Translations under genes and position numbers: made by a program
Part shown: positions 1 to 6,715 of the stretch, one piece after another
Numbering within the stretch: the stretch's first letter is position 1
Layout: the number at the start of each line of letters is the position of its first letter
Assembly: GCA_039975755.1 (NCBI GenBank)
Contig: JBDWGM010000054.1
Span: forward strand, 1 to 6,847
Source: JABSSA01 sp039975755
GTDB lineage: Bacteria; Pseudomonadota; Alphaproteobacteria; Rhodobacterales; Rhodobacteraceae
Direction: 5' to 3'
Length of the DNA: 6,847 nt
Notes under the pieces: generated by a model
The model's database searches: none
The model's input: the letters and a program-made list of their open reading frames with translations, nothing else
What the model was told of the DNA's origin: nothing

Positions 1-24
1 TGATCAGCCCCACCTGATTGGTCC
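1..24 (+). repeat. Terminal inverted repeat (orfB-distal end of the IS)
   Basis: It begins TGATCAGCCCCACC and ends TTGGTCC. About 18 of 24 positions match the reverse complement of 1192-1216 when one gap is allowed. The real boundary could lie a base or two before the window start. Confidence 0.75.
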
Positions 25-34
25 AATTTGATTG

Positions 35-894
35 TTAGTGCATGATCGGCCTTTGGTCCATCTGGGCGATGGTTCCCGGTGCCGGTGGGCGGTAGCCCAG
101 AGCGCTGTGTGGTCGTTTGGTGTTGTAGTGTTTCCTCCATTCTTCGATCAGGATTTGAGCTTCTCGCAGGCTGTAGAAGATTTCGCCGTTCAGGAACTTA
201 TCCCTGAACCGGGCGTTGAAGCTCTCGCAGTATCCGTTCTCCCAGGGGCTGCCTGGTTCGATGTACGCAGTCTTTGCACCGACGGCTTTGATCCAATCCT
301 GCACGGCGTGGGCGACGAATCTGGGCCGTTATCGGAACGTATGAACGATGGCACGCCGCGCATGATGAACAGGTCACTCAAGACGTCGATGACATTGCCT
401 GAGTTAAGTTTCCTGTCGACGCGGATCGCCAAGCATTCCCAGCTGTACTCGTCGATGATGTTGAGCGTGCGGAACACTTTCCCATCGTCAGTCCGGCAAT
501 GCACGAAGTCATAGCTCCAAACATGATTGCGACGCTCTGGTCGTAGTCGAACGCAGGACCCATCATTCAGCCAGAGCCGCCCCTTCTTCGGTTGTTTCAT
601 TGGCACTTTCAGCCCCTCTCGTCGCCATAGTCGCTCAACGCGTTTGTCGTTGACATGCCAACCTGCATCTCGCAGCAGCGCTGCGATACGACGATAGCCA
701 TATCGGCCATATTGCCGGGTGAGCTCAATCATGTCGGCCACCAACCGTTCTTCATCCGGGCGACCAACTGGTACCTTACGCTGCGTGGATCGGTGTTGTC
801 TCAGAACGCGACAAGCGCGGCGTTCCGAGACGTTCAGCTCAGCACGAACACGATCAATGCAAGCGCGGCGACGAGCGGGGCTTAAAAGTTTCCC
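35..894 (-). pseudogene. IS3-family transposase orfB (rve/DDE integrase), frameshifted
   Basis: The frame opens around 894, overlapping the end of orfA in the -1 phase, and has no ATG near its start, as expected for a region reached by frameshifting. It continues through SPARRRACIDR and the IS3 helical domain (RQYGRYGYRRIAALLRDAGW). The catalytic core has its first Asp in SYDFVH (508-510), its second in RSDNGP (331-333) and its Glu in GYCESFN (224-226). The second Asp and the Glu lie in different frames. Where relatives read CCA GAA TTC GTC, this copy reads CCAGATTCGTC, so one base is missing at about 320/321. Restoring it joins the two parts into an uninterrupted protein ending DQRPIMH. The usually conserved Arg of the DEYSRE motif is also Trp here (439-441). 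The gene is non-functional unless the deletion is a sequencing error. Confidence 0.9.
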
Positions 895-1160
895 TTCGCA
901 GCTTCCGTCAGGATTAGCTTATCCAACGTCAGATCAGAAACGGCTTTGCGCAGCCGTTCGTTCTCTTTCTGTAGACGCTTCAGTTCCTTCAATTGATCCG
1001 TGCCCATTCCACCGTACTTCTTCTTTCAGCGGTAAAACGTCTGTTCAGTCACACCAATCTGACGGATCGCATCCAGACGCGCCATTCCTTGCCCCGTCAG
1101 AACCTCAACCTGCCGTAACTTTGTGACAATCTCTTCGGGCTTTGGTCGCTTGTTTGCCAT
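882..1160 (-). pseudogene. IS3-family transposase orfA, interrupted by an in-frame stop
   Basis: The minus-strand ATG at 1160 is preceded by GGAGG (1171-1167) six bases upstream, a good ribosome binding site. The frame would give 92 residues ending EAAKGNF before a TAA at 882-884. Codon 45 is TGA (plus-strand TCA at 1026-1028). It falls in the segment TFYR-stop-KKKYGG, where relatives normally have tryptophan (TGG), so one G-to-A change explains it. Residues 1-44 hold the helix-turn-helix (MARLDAIRQIGVTEQTFYR). Residues 57-83 form a leucine-zipper-like helix (LKRLQKENERLRKAV). In an active copy OrfA binds the element ends, and -1 frameshifting near its end makes the OrfAB transposase. Confidence 0.88.
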
Positions 1161-1191
1161 GTGTTTCCTCCGTTTTCCTAAACATAGCGGA

Positions 1192-1216
1192 GGACCACTT
1201 CAGTGGGGGAGGATCA
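1192..1216 (-). repeat. Terminal inverted repeat (orfA-proximal end of the IS)
   Basis: Read on the minus strand from 1216 it begins TGATCCTCCCCC and ends GTGGTCC, matching the outer TGATC, the C-run and the inner TGGTCC of the repeat at the other end. It lies 32 bases upstream of the orfA start codon. Confidence 0.75.
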
Positions 1217-1488
1217 TTGCCACCTCAGTCGAAATGGAAACTGGTGAGCTTCTTATCGAACAGTGTTTGGCTGGGACAGCCCAAGTTTACGAACCTCATA
1301 AGCAAAGACATTTCGTTTTAAGAACTGCAGACCTCGTTGTATTTGAAGCGGCATATGGGGGTGAACACCCACCGCAACATCTGGTTTCCCTAGAGGGCGA
1401 AACAGAAAAGCCGTTGATTTTGCGAGAGTTTTGGTGTGTTGATGCGAATGTGCGGTTCAACTATTACGAACTTTCCGTAGGATCTTAG
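1217..1488 (+). pseudogene. 3' remnant of an unrecognised gene interrupted by the IS
   Basis: From the inner edge of the insertion sequence an open frame runs about 90 codons to a TAG at 1486-1488. It encodes ATSVEMETGELLIEQCLAGT and so on, ending NYYELSVGS. I do not recognise the family. The product would be soluble, acidic to neutral and rich in short beta-like stretches (HFVLRTADLVVFEAAYGG, PLILREFWCVDANVRF). An ATG at 1234 could start an 84-residue protein, but no Shine-Dalgarno sequence precedes it. The frame stays open upstream into the IS only by chance. The simplest reading is the C-terminal part of a host gene whose 5' part lies beyond the left end of the window. A short intact hypothetical gene starting at 1234 is the alternative. 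Confidence 0.5.
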
Positions 1489-1498
1489 CAAGCCGTAG

Positions 1499-1518
1499 GG
1501 CGCGTGAGATCACGCGCC
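1499..1518 (+). terminator. GC-rich hairpin between convergent genes, possible terminator
   Basis: GGCGCGTG (1499-1506) pairs with CACGCGCC (1511-1518) around a four-base AGAT loop, a perfect 8-bp stem. It starts 10 bases after the stop of the upstream plus-strand frame and 60 bases beyond the end of the minus-strand FAH-family gene. No T-tract follows on either strand, so it is either a weak terminator or a 3'-end stabilising hairpin. Confidence 0.45.
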
Positions 1519-1577
1519 GCAATGCGCTTAGCGGGCCGTGTTGAACCTTATCTTTCGGCTCCGACTGCACATACCCA

Positions 1578-2261
1578 TCAAATGACCGTAACGTTCAGGT
1601 CACTCAGGCCCTGTATGGAGGCGACCAATGTGTCACCGCGCTCGACCGGTCCGACGCCGGATGGGGTGCCTGACATGATGACGTCTCCGGCGGCCAATTC
1701 GAAATACTCTGACAGGTAAGCGATCATTTCCGGCACTTTCCAGATCATTTGGTTTAGGTCACCGGTTTGGCGGACGTCGTTATTGACCAAAAGTTCGATC
1801 TTACCGCTGGTCAGGTGTCCAACATCTGCGGCGGATTGCAGATGACCGACGGGGCCGGAGCGTTCAAAGGCTTTTCCAATCTCCCATGGGCGGCCTGCTT
1901 TTTTGGCAATGCCTTGCAAGTCGCGACGCGTCATATCGAGCGAGGGCGCATAGCCCCAGACATGATCAAGCGCGTTGTCCTGTTTGATGTGCGTGCCGCC
2001 TGATTTCAACGCGACAAGCAATTCGACCTCGTGGTGAACGTCGCTGCTGTGCGTTGGGTATGGGAACTGTCCGCTTGCGTCCAGATTGTTGGGGTTTTTC
2101 TGGAAAAAGAATGGGGGTTCGCGGTCGGGGTCATGGCCCATTTCGACGGCGTGGGCCGCATAGTTGCGCCCGATGCAATACACGCGACGAACCGGGAATG
2201 CGCCGCCACCCGCCACAGGAATGGTTGCGAGGGCAGGGGGAGAGATAACGAAATCAGTCAT
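1578..2261 (-). CDS. Fumarylacetoacetate hydrolase (FAH) family protein, fumarylpyruvate hydrolase/acylpyruvase-like
   Basis: This 227-residue cytosolic protein has the compact single-domain form of the FAH family (COG0179 type). The N-terminal strand leads into VYCIGRNYAAHAVEMG (27-42), then FFFQKNPN (51-58). The metal-binding acidic residues are Glu78 and Glu80 in HHEVEL, plus Asp109 in SLDMTRRDLQ. GKAFERSGPVG (129-139) and the C-terminal SGTPSGVGPVERGD loop complete the active site. Such enzymes use Mg2+ or Mn2+ to cleave a C-C bond in acylpyruvates such as fumarylpyruvate or acetylpyruvate, in aromatic (gentisate) catabolism or as housekeeping acylpyruvases and oxaloacetate decarboxylases. 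No gentisate or maleylpyruvate gene is nearby, so the substrate is undetermined. Only a weak purine stretch (GAAAG) precedes the ATG at 2261. It follows the idh terminator and probably has its own promoter at 2295-2323. Confidence 0.88.
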   Translation of the reverse strand: MTDFVISPPALATIPVAGGGAFPVRRVYCIGRNYAAHAVEMGHDPDREPPFFFQKNPNNLDASGQFPYPTHSSDVHHEVELLVALKSGGTHIKQDNALDHVWGYAPSLDMTRRDLQGIAKKAGRPWEIGKAFERSGPVGHLQSAADVGHLTSGKIELLVNNDVRQTGDLNQMIWKVPEMIAYLSEYFELAAGDVIMSGTPSGVGPVERGDTLVASIQGLSDLNVTVI

Positions 2262-2294
2262 TTGGCGGCTTTCAGGTCAAAATGGTTGCACCAA

Positions 2295-2323
2295 TTGATA
2301 GCCAGAGACACGGGCTGGATCAA
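2295..2323 (-). promoter_or_regulatory. Candidate sigma-70-type promoter for the FAH-family gene
   Basis: On the minus strand, TTGATC (2323-2318) and TATCAA (2300-2295) are separated by exactly 17 bases. Each hexamer matches the consensus at four of six positions. The -10 end lies 33 bases before the ATG at 2261, leaving room for a short leader. The call rests on pattern and position only. Confidence 0.35.
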
Positions 2324-2371
2324 TGAAATGCAATTCTAGATTTTGTTTCCGGGGGGAGGCGGTGTGGTCCG

Positions 2372-2386
2372 TTTCGCTGCGCGAAA
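2372..2386. repeat. Small inverted repeat between idh and the FAH gene
   Basis: TTTCGC (2372-2377) and GCGAAA (2381-2386) pair around a three-base TGC. There is no U-tract, so I do not call it a terminator. It lies in the 237-base gap between the two minus-strand genes, which otherwise holds the idh terminator and the candidate FAH promoter and shows no coding sequence. Confidence 0.35.
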
Positions 2387-2456
2387 TGACCCGTGTCTTG
2401 GCTGCTGTCATTGATGGACACGCGCGCGGGCCCAAAAAGGCGCCGGGACTATAGAG

Positions 2457-2491
2457 GAAAAGCCCCCCGCCAAATGTCTTTGGCAGGGGGG
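2457..2491 (-). terminator. Rho-independent terminator of the isocitrate dehydrogenase gene
   Basis: On the minus strand, CCCCCC (2491-2486), a one-base bulge (2485) and GCCAAA (2484-2479) pair with TTTGGC (2474-2469) and GGGGGG (2468-2463) around the four-base loop 2478-2475. The stem is followed by CTTTTCC. It begins seven bases past the idh stop codon at 2499-2501. On the plus strand the same stem is followed by TGTTTTGTT, so it may also stop antisense transcription. Confidence 0.88.
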
Positions 2492-2498
2492 TGTTTTG

Positions 2499-4706
2499 TT
2501 AACCGATGATGCTGAGCAAAGTCGCTGACGGGCGCATAATGGCCGCCGTCTTGCTGGCGTCAGTGCGGAAATATCCGCCAGTGTCGGCAGCACCGCCTTG
2601 CGCTGCGGCCAGATCGGCAACGATTTTGTCCTCGTTGTCCGCAAGGGCTTTGGCCAAAGGTGCAAATTCAGCGGCCAGCTCCGCATCATCCGTCTGCGCC
2701 GCCAAGGCTTGGGCCCAATACAGCGCGAAATAGAAATGGCTGTCGCGGTTGTCGGGTTGCCCCACTTTGCGACCAGGTGAGCGGTCGTTGTCCAAGATGC
2801 CTTGGGTTGCGGCGTCAACGGCGTCACCAAGCACTTTGGCTTTGGCATTGCCTTTGACCTGCGCGAGGTATTTCAAGCTTTCGCCCAATGCGCAGAATTC
2901 GCCAAGAGAATCCCAACGCAGGTGATTTTCTTCCATCAATTGCTGCACGTGTTTGGGTGCCGACCCACCAGCACCTGTTTCGAACAAACCACCACCTTGC
3001 ATCAGCTTCACGATCGACAGCATCTTGGCCGACGTGCCCAATTCCAAGATCGGGAACAGATCTGTCAGGTAATCGCGCAAAACGTTGCCTGTGACGGCGA
3101 TGGATGTGCCACCGGCGCGGATTGTGTCGAAGGACACAGCCGTTGCTTCGCGTGGGGCGAGGATTTTGAATTTGTCCGTCACACCTGCTTTTTCCAGCAA
3201 GGGGCGCACGTATTTGAGCAATTCCGCGTCATGGGCGCGGGTTTCATCCAGCCAGAAGATGGCTTCGCATTGTTCCAAGGCCTGACGATCAATCGCCAAT
3301 TGCACCCAGTCCTCAATAGGGGCCTGACGCGAAGACGCTGAACGCCAGATGTCGCCAGCCTCGACTGTGTGGGAATGCAGCACGTCGCCATTGTCCATGA
3401 CCATCCGAACGACGCCGTTTGCTGGCACTTCAAACGTGGTTGGGTGTGATCCGTATTCCTCGGCTTTTTGCGCCATCAAGCCAACGTTTTGAACGGTGCC
3501 CGCTGTGGCTGGGTCCAATGCGCCGTGCTTTTTGCAATCGTTGATCGCCTCATCATAGACCGCCGCATATGAGCTGTCTGGAATGATGCAATTGGTGTCT
3601 GCTTCTGCGCCGTCTGGGCCCCAACCTTTACCGCCGGCGCGGATGAGCGCGGGGATCGAGGCGTCGATGATCACATCAGAAGGGACGTGCAAGTTTGTGA
3701 TCCCGGTATCCGAGTTCACCATGTAAAGGGGCGGATTGCCTGCCATCACGGTTTCAATGGCGGCTAGGATTTCATCCGCTTTTGGCGATGACGCGATGAC
3801 GTCCAACATGGTTCCTAAGCCCGAATTGGGGTTTGCACCGGCGGCGGCCAGATCATCGCCGTATTTTTCGAACACTGGCTTCAAGAACGCTTTGACCGCG
3901 TATCCAAACAGGATCGGGTCTGACACTTTCATCATTGTCGCTTTGAGGTGGATTGAGAACAAAACACCTGACGCTTTGGTCGCGGCAACCTGTTCCTCAA
4001 GGAAAGCGGCCAATGCTTTGACCGACATGAAGGTCGCATCGACAACTGTGCCAGCGGGATAGCTGACGCCATCCTTTAGAACTGTAACGGTTCCATCGTC
4101 GGCCACCAATTCAATCCGGGCTGTGCCAGCTTGGGTCAGTGTTGCTGATTTTTCATTCGACCGGAAATCATTGCCAGACATCGTCGAAACACTTGTCTTA
4201 CTGTCCGCGGACCATTTCCCCATGCGGTGAGGGTTGGATTGCGCGAATTTCTTGACGGCAACGGCTGAACGGCGGTCTGAATTGCCTTCCCGCAGCACAG
4301 GGTTCACCGCTGACCCTTTGATTGCATCGTAACGCGCACGAACGGCTTTTTCGGCATCGGTCTTTGGCGTTTCGGGATAGTCAGGGAGATCATAGCCTTT
4401 GGACTGCAGTTCGGACACGGCGGCAACCAATTGCGGAACAGAGGCTGAAATATTGGGCAGCTTGATGACGTTTGCTTCGGGCGTTTTCACCAATTCACCC
4501 AAGAACGCCAAATCATCTGTCTGCTTTTGCGCATCGGTCAGGTTTTCAGGGAATGTCGCGATAATGCGCCCGGCCAGTGAAATATCCCGAGTGCCAACAC
4601 TCACGCCAGCAGCGGCTGTGAAACGCTGAATAATTGGCAGCAATGACGCAGATGCCAGTTCAGGGGCTTCGTCGACCTTAGTGTATACGATGTCGGGATT
4701 TTCCAT
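2499..4706 (-). CDS. icd: Monomeric NADP-dependent isocitrate dehydrogenase (EC 1.1.1.42)
   Basis: The 735-residue protein is full length for the monomeric IDH family (about 740 residues) and catalyses oxidative decarboxylation of isocitrate to 2-oxoglutarate with NADP+ in the cytosolic TCA cycle. Substrate-site residues are at positions matching the Azotobacter vinelandii enzyme: Ser132, Asn135, Arg139 and Arg145 in GSAVNPVLREGNSDRR, and Lys255 in SIHLKATMMK. Metal-site acids are Asp348 (HVPSDVIIDAS) and Asp545/Asp549 (LRDYLTDLF). His586, Arg597 and Arg646 correspond to the residues that hold the NADP 2'-phosphate, so NADP preference is expected. The glycine-rich GGGLFETGAGGSAPKHV segment is intact. 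The ATG at 4706 is preceded by AGAGGA (4724-4719), a 12-base spacing. A strong terminator follows. It is a stand-alone unit with no visible damage. Confidence 0.97.
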   Translation of the reverse strand: MENPDIVYTKVDEAPELASASLLPIIQRFTAAAGVSVGTRDISLAGRIIATFPENLTDAQKQTDDLAFLGELVKTPEANVIKLPNISASVPQLVAAVSELQSKGYDLPDYPETPKTDAEKAVRARYDAIKGSAVNPVLREGNSDRRSAVAVKKFAQSNPHRMGKWSADSKTSVSTMSGNDFRSNEKSATLTQAGTARIELVADDGTVTVLKDGVSYPAGTVVDATFMSVKALAAFLEEQVAATKASGVLFSIHLKATMMKVSDPILFGYAVKAFLKPVFEKYGDDLAAAGANPNSGLGTMLDVIASSPKADEILAAIETVMAGNPPLYMVNSDTGITNLHVPSDVIIDASIPALIRAGGKGWGPDGAEADTNCIIPDSSYAAVYDEAINDCKKHGALDPATAGTVQNVGLMAQKAEEYGSHPTTFEVPANGVVRMVMDNGDVLHSHTVEAGDIWRSASSRQAPIEDWVQLAIDRQALEQCEAIFWLDETRAHDAELLKYVRPLLEKAGVTDKFKILAPREATAVSFDTIRAGGTSIAVTGNVLRDYLTDLFPILELGTSAKMLSIVKLMQGGGLFETGAGGSAPKHVQQLMEENHLRWDSLGEFCALGESLKYLAQVKGNAKAKVLGDAVDAATQGILDNDRSPGRKVGQPDNRDSHFYFALYWAQALAAQTDDAELAAEFAPLAKALADNEDKIVADLAAAQGGAADTGGYFRTDASKTAAIMRPSATLLSIIG

Positions 4707-4718
4707 TTATCTTCGTTT

Positions 4719-4724
4719 TCCTCT
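4719..4724 (-). promoter_or_regulatory. Ribosome binding site of isocitrate dehydrogenase
   Basis: AGAGGA on the minus strand, 12 bases before the ATG at 4706. The spacing is a little long, but there is no better purine stretch and the next in-frame Met lies far inside the conserved protein, so it supports the start. Confidence 0.55.
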
Positions 4725-5254
4725 GAAATTCTGTGTTCGAAAGCCGCAATACCCAAATTTATCAAGGAGGTCTACGTTAAGTCGACGATGGTATGCAGAA
4801 CGGGTTGGCCGCGTTTTGTCGCGTAAACTGACGCTTATTTCCGGCAATGAATCCATGCCATGTTGCGGTGATATGTATAGAAGCAAATCAATGTCGGTCC
4901 TGGCTGTGCGTTGCGGGCCGCCCGAACTTCTTTGACGTCTAATTTCCTGCATTAAATCACTATTTTGTAGGCCCTGAACAAGACGCGGCCTCTGGCACCA
5001 CCCATCTCGGTTTTCCGCAGGCGCCTGTCATATCTCGTTATGGTTGTGATGACATGCACCTGTTCCAAGCCTCCATTGGCACATGACGATTGAACCCGAC
5101 ATTCGCAGCATCGGTCACCGACGCTCACACAAGCGTGAGGCGCTCAGGTTGAATTTTACCAACTGTTTCACTCGGATTCGACAAAGAGCATGTTATATAT
5201 GAGCAAAGACCATCTGCGATCCGTTGCATCGCTTGAACTTTTACAGATTCGAGT
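4725..5254. other. Divergent intergenic region, no convincing gene
   Basis: This stretch separates the divergent idh and Tat-protein genes and must contain both promoters. Short open frames on either strand have low-complexity, Arg/Ser-rich translations without family features and no matching ribosome sites. On the plus strand CAAGGAGG (4763-4770) is a perfect Shine-Dalgarno-like sequence with no start codon at a useful distance. The nearest ATG, at 4788, gives only 12 codons. ACGCT (5121-5125) and AGCGT (5132-5136) form a small hairpin. A TATATA sequence at 5194-5199 resembles a -10 box for the downstream operon, but I find no good -35 at 16-18 bases. Confidence 0.5.
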
Positions 5255-5259
5255 AGGAG
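5255..5259 (+). promoter_or_regulatory. Ribosome binding site that fixes the start of the Tat-exported protein
   Basis: AGGAG lies eight bases before the ATG at 5268. It favours that start over the in-frame ATGs at 5190 and 5199, which would add 23-26 residues before the twin-arginine signal and have no comparable site. Confidence 0.8.
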
Positions 5260-5267
5260 ACTCATTC

Positions 5268-5756
5268 ATGACTGACGCCCTTATCGCCCGCCGGAAATTC
5301 CTTGTTGCAGGGGGGGCCGTTGCAGCCACCGGCGCTTCGGGTCTTTTGAGACCGGTCAGCGCAGCTGGATTGGCTCCAACCAAAACCATGCGGGGTGGAT
5401 CCAACAATTACCGTCCGGGTGCGCCGATTGTGGATCGGATCGGGCAGGGCGGGTTTTGGATGACTGGATCGGTGCGCCGCGCCGGTGACGGGGCTGCATT
5501 GCCCGGCCAGCGCATTCAAATGTGGGCGCATACGACAGAAGGTCATGAACGCGACCCGCAAAGCCATGGGGCGACGCTAACAGATGAGAACGGTATGTTC
5601 CGTCTTGAGATGCCTCAGATCGTTCCCGCATTTGGTCAACCGCACGCTCATCTTGCATATGATGATGAAGCATTTGAAACAGTCTTTCTGCGTCCGATTA
5701 TGGCAAGCGCCAGCGACACAAGCCTAAACGTAGAATTCGTCCTGCAACCCGCCTGA
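5268..5756 (+). CDS. Tat-exported intradiol ring-cleavage dioxygenase-like protein
   Basis: The 162-residue product begins with a twin-arginine signal: Arg8-Arg9 in ARRKFLV, a hydrophobic stretch over about 11-27, and a likely cleavage near VSAA (30-33). The mature protein should therefore be folded and exported to the periplasm. The rest resembles the beta-sandwich core of intradiol dioxygenases: FWMTGSVRRAGDGAALPGQR (63-82), IQMWAH (84-89), TLTDENGMFRLEMP (103-116) and GQPHAHLAYD (123-132). His126 and His128 match the HxH iron ligands of protocatechuate 3,4-dioxygenase (His460/His462). Neither of the two iron-binding tyrosines is seen: the expected GrY position is Gly92-His93, and no Tyr lies about 13 residues before His126. 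It is also short for the family. Ring-cleavage activity is therefore doubtful, and a periplasmic metal or redox role is possible. The next gene starts five bases after the stop and is probably co-translated. Confidence 0.75.
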   Translation: MTDALIARRKFLVAGGAVAATGASGLLRPVSAAGLAPTKTMRGGSNNYRPGAPIVDRIGQGGFWMTGSVRRAGDGAALPGQRIQMWAHTTEGHERDPQSHGATLTDENGMFRLEMPQIVPAFGQPHAHLAYDDEAFETVFLRPIMASASDTSLNVEFVLQPA

Positions 5757-5761
5757 TTGGC

Positions 5762-6397
5762 GTGACACAGAAGCAGACGAAAACTGTCCGATCGTTTCTT
5801 ATTTGGATCGGCGTTATAATAGCACTTGCTGTACCGATATCTGCGGCCGCCTTCAGCCCTTTGCTGGCTTGGCGTGACCCTATCTATATTCTTGCGGGTT
5901 TTGCGGGCGTCCTTGGCATGGCGTTGTTACTGCTTCAGCCGCTATTGGCCGGGGGTAAGTTGCCCGGATTATCTGGCACGCGCGGTCGGCGCACGCATCG
6001 CTTTGTCGGTGCTGCTTTGGTGGTCGCTGTCGTTATCCATGTGGCCGCACTTTGGATCACCAGCCCACCGGATGTCATCGACGTCCTTCTCTTTGTATCA
6101 CCCACGCCATTTGCCATTTGGGGGGCGATCGCCATGTGGGCGGTGTTTGGTGCCGCATTATTGGCGGTCTTACGTCTGCGCTTGCGTATTCGTCCACGCG
6201 TCTGGCGTGTTGCACACACGGTGTTGGCTGCGATCATAGTTGTCGCCAGCACTGTGCATGCGTGGTTGATCGAAGGAACTATGGAGCCGATCTCAAAAGC
6301 GGTGCTTTGTGTATTGGTCATAGTGGCCACCGCCAAAGTGTTCGCTGACCTGAGGGTCTGGGCACTGCGACGGCGATCATCGGGGCACAAGATTTAA
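5762..6397 (+). CDS. Ferric reductase-like transmembrane haem protein
   Basis: This 211-residue inner-membrane protein starts at a GTG five bases after the preceding stop. No clear Shine-Dalgarno sequence is present, which suggests translational coupling. About six hydrophobic segments are visible, at roughly 11-32, 41-63, 81-100, 116-138, 151-170 and 178-197. Histidines occur as two pairs with the same 14-residue spacing: His79/His93 in segment 3 and His152/His166 in segment 5. This is the layout expected for two b-type haems stacked across the membrane, as in the ferric reductase-like (PF01794) and MsrQ/YedZ-type proteins. No FAD or NAD(P)H domain follows, so it would take electrons from quinol or a cytosolic flavoprotein and pass them on. 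Its exported, tightly linked neighbour is the natural partner. The C-terminus is basic (RRRSSGHK) and probably cytoplasmic. Confidence 0.8.
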   Translation: MTQKQTKTVRSFLIWIGVIIALAVPISAAAFSPLLAWRDPIYILAGFAGVLGMALLLLQPLLAGGKLPGLSGTRGRRTHRFVGAALVVAVVIHVAALWITSPPDVIDVLLFVSPTPFAIWGAIAMWAVFGAALLAVLRLRLRIRPRVWRVAHTVLAAIIVVASTVHAWLIEGTMEPISKAVLCVLVIVATAKVFADLRVWALRRRSSGHKI

Positions 6398-6711
6398 GGT
6401 CATGCATTCTGATGATGGTGTGTCACCGCGGCATCTGCACACGTTAACGGCGTATCACGCAGCGGACATCTGTCCTTGGGGCAGGGCGGTCGGATTCGTT
6501 TTGACACGGTGAATCAAAGAGCGACTCGTCTCAATCTGATCGCCAAAGACATGATCCTTATCTCTAGGCGGAAGAGTAGGGGGATTTCGGACAAAGTCGG
6601 CGCGCCCTTTGACACTCTTCATAGAATGTTGGTGGCGAAAATTCCTGTAAAACATAGCTTTTTTGAAGCTTGGAAAATTAATTCAAAAAAAGTGCGTAAG
6701 TTATCAAAAAA
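6398..6711. other. Intergenic region upstream of a likely stable-RNA promoter, no assignable gene
   Basis: No convincing terminator follows the haem-protein gene. A minus-strand frame at 6455-6655 (66 codons, containing IETSRSLIHRVKTNPTAL) reads somewhat like real protein and might be a gene fragment, but I cannot name a family and see no ribosome site. Two perfect TTGACA hexamers (6501-6506 and 6609-6614) lack a -10 box at 16-18 bases. The last 40 bases turn A-rich, with A-tracts at 6674-6677, 6685-6691 and 6706-6711. Confidence 0.4.
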
Positions 6712-6715
6712 GGGG

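Larger units (their letters stand above)
1..1216 (-). mobile_element. Decayed IS3-family (IS407-like) insertion sequence
   Basis: The element is bounded by imperfect inverted repeats that start TGATC at position 1 and end GGATCA at 1216, giving the TG...CA ends usual for IS3-family elements. Inside are an orfA/orfB pair on the minus strand, with orfB in the -1 frame relative to orfA. A length near 1.2 kb, an orfA product ending EAAKGNF and an orfB product starting around KLLSPARRR are typical of the IS407 group. Both frames are damaged: orfA has a stop at 1026-1028 and orfB has a one-base deletion near 320/321, so this copy cannot make an intact transposase. The left end coincides with the window edge, so the flanking target duplication cannot be tested. 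The four bases after the right end are TTGC. Group assignment is from memory of the family. Confidence 0.9.

Noticed and set aside
32..514. 160-codon plus-strand frame
   Set aside because: It is antisense to the transposase orfB, which has clear family motifs, and its own translation has none.
1123..1233. Plus-strand coding start at 1123 running through the IS end into the frame ending at 1488
   Set aside because: Positions 1123-1216 are antisense to orfA and the IS terminal repeat. Continuity of the frame across the insertion boundary is fortuitous.
4707..4952. 81-codon minus-strand frame abutting idh
   Set aside because: It occupies the idh promoter and leader region, its stop merges with the idh start region, its composition is Arg-rich, and no ribosome site or family feature is visible.
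5190..5267. Longer start (ATG at 5190) for the Tat-exported protein
   Set aside because: It would bury the twin-arginine motif about 33 residues in, and only the ATG at 5268 has a well-spaced AGGAG.
5826..6390. Long overlapping frames on both strands inside the haem-protein gene
   Set aside because: They are shadows of a frame whose hydrophobic segments and regularly spaced histidines show it is the real gene.
6501..6637. Promoters based on the two TTGACA hexamers
   Set aside because: Neither has a -10-like hexamer at 16-18 bases.
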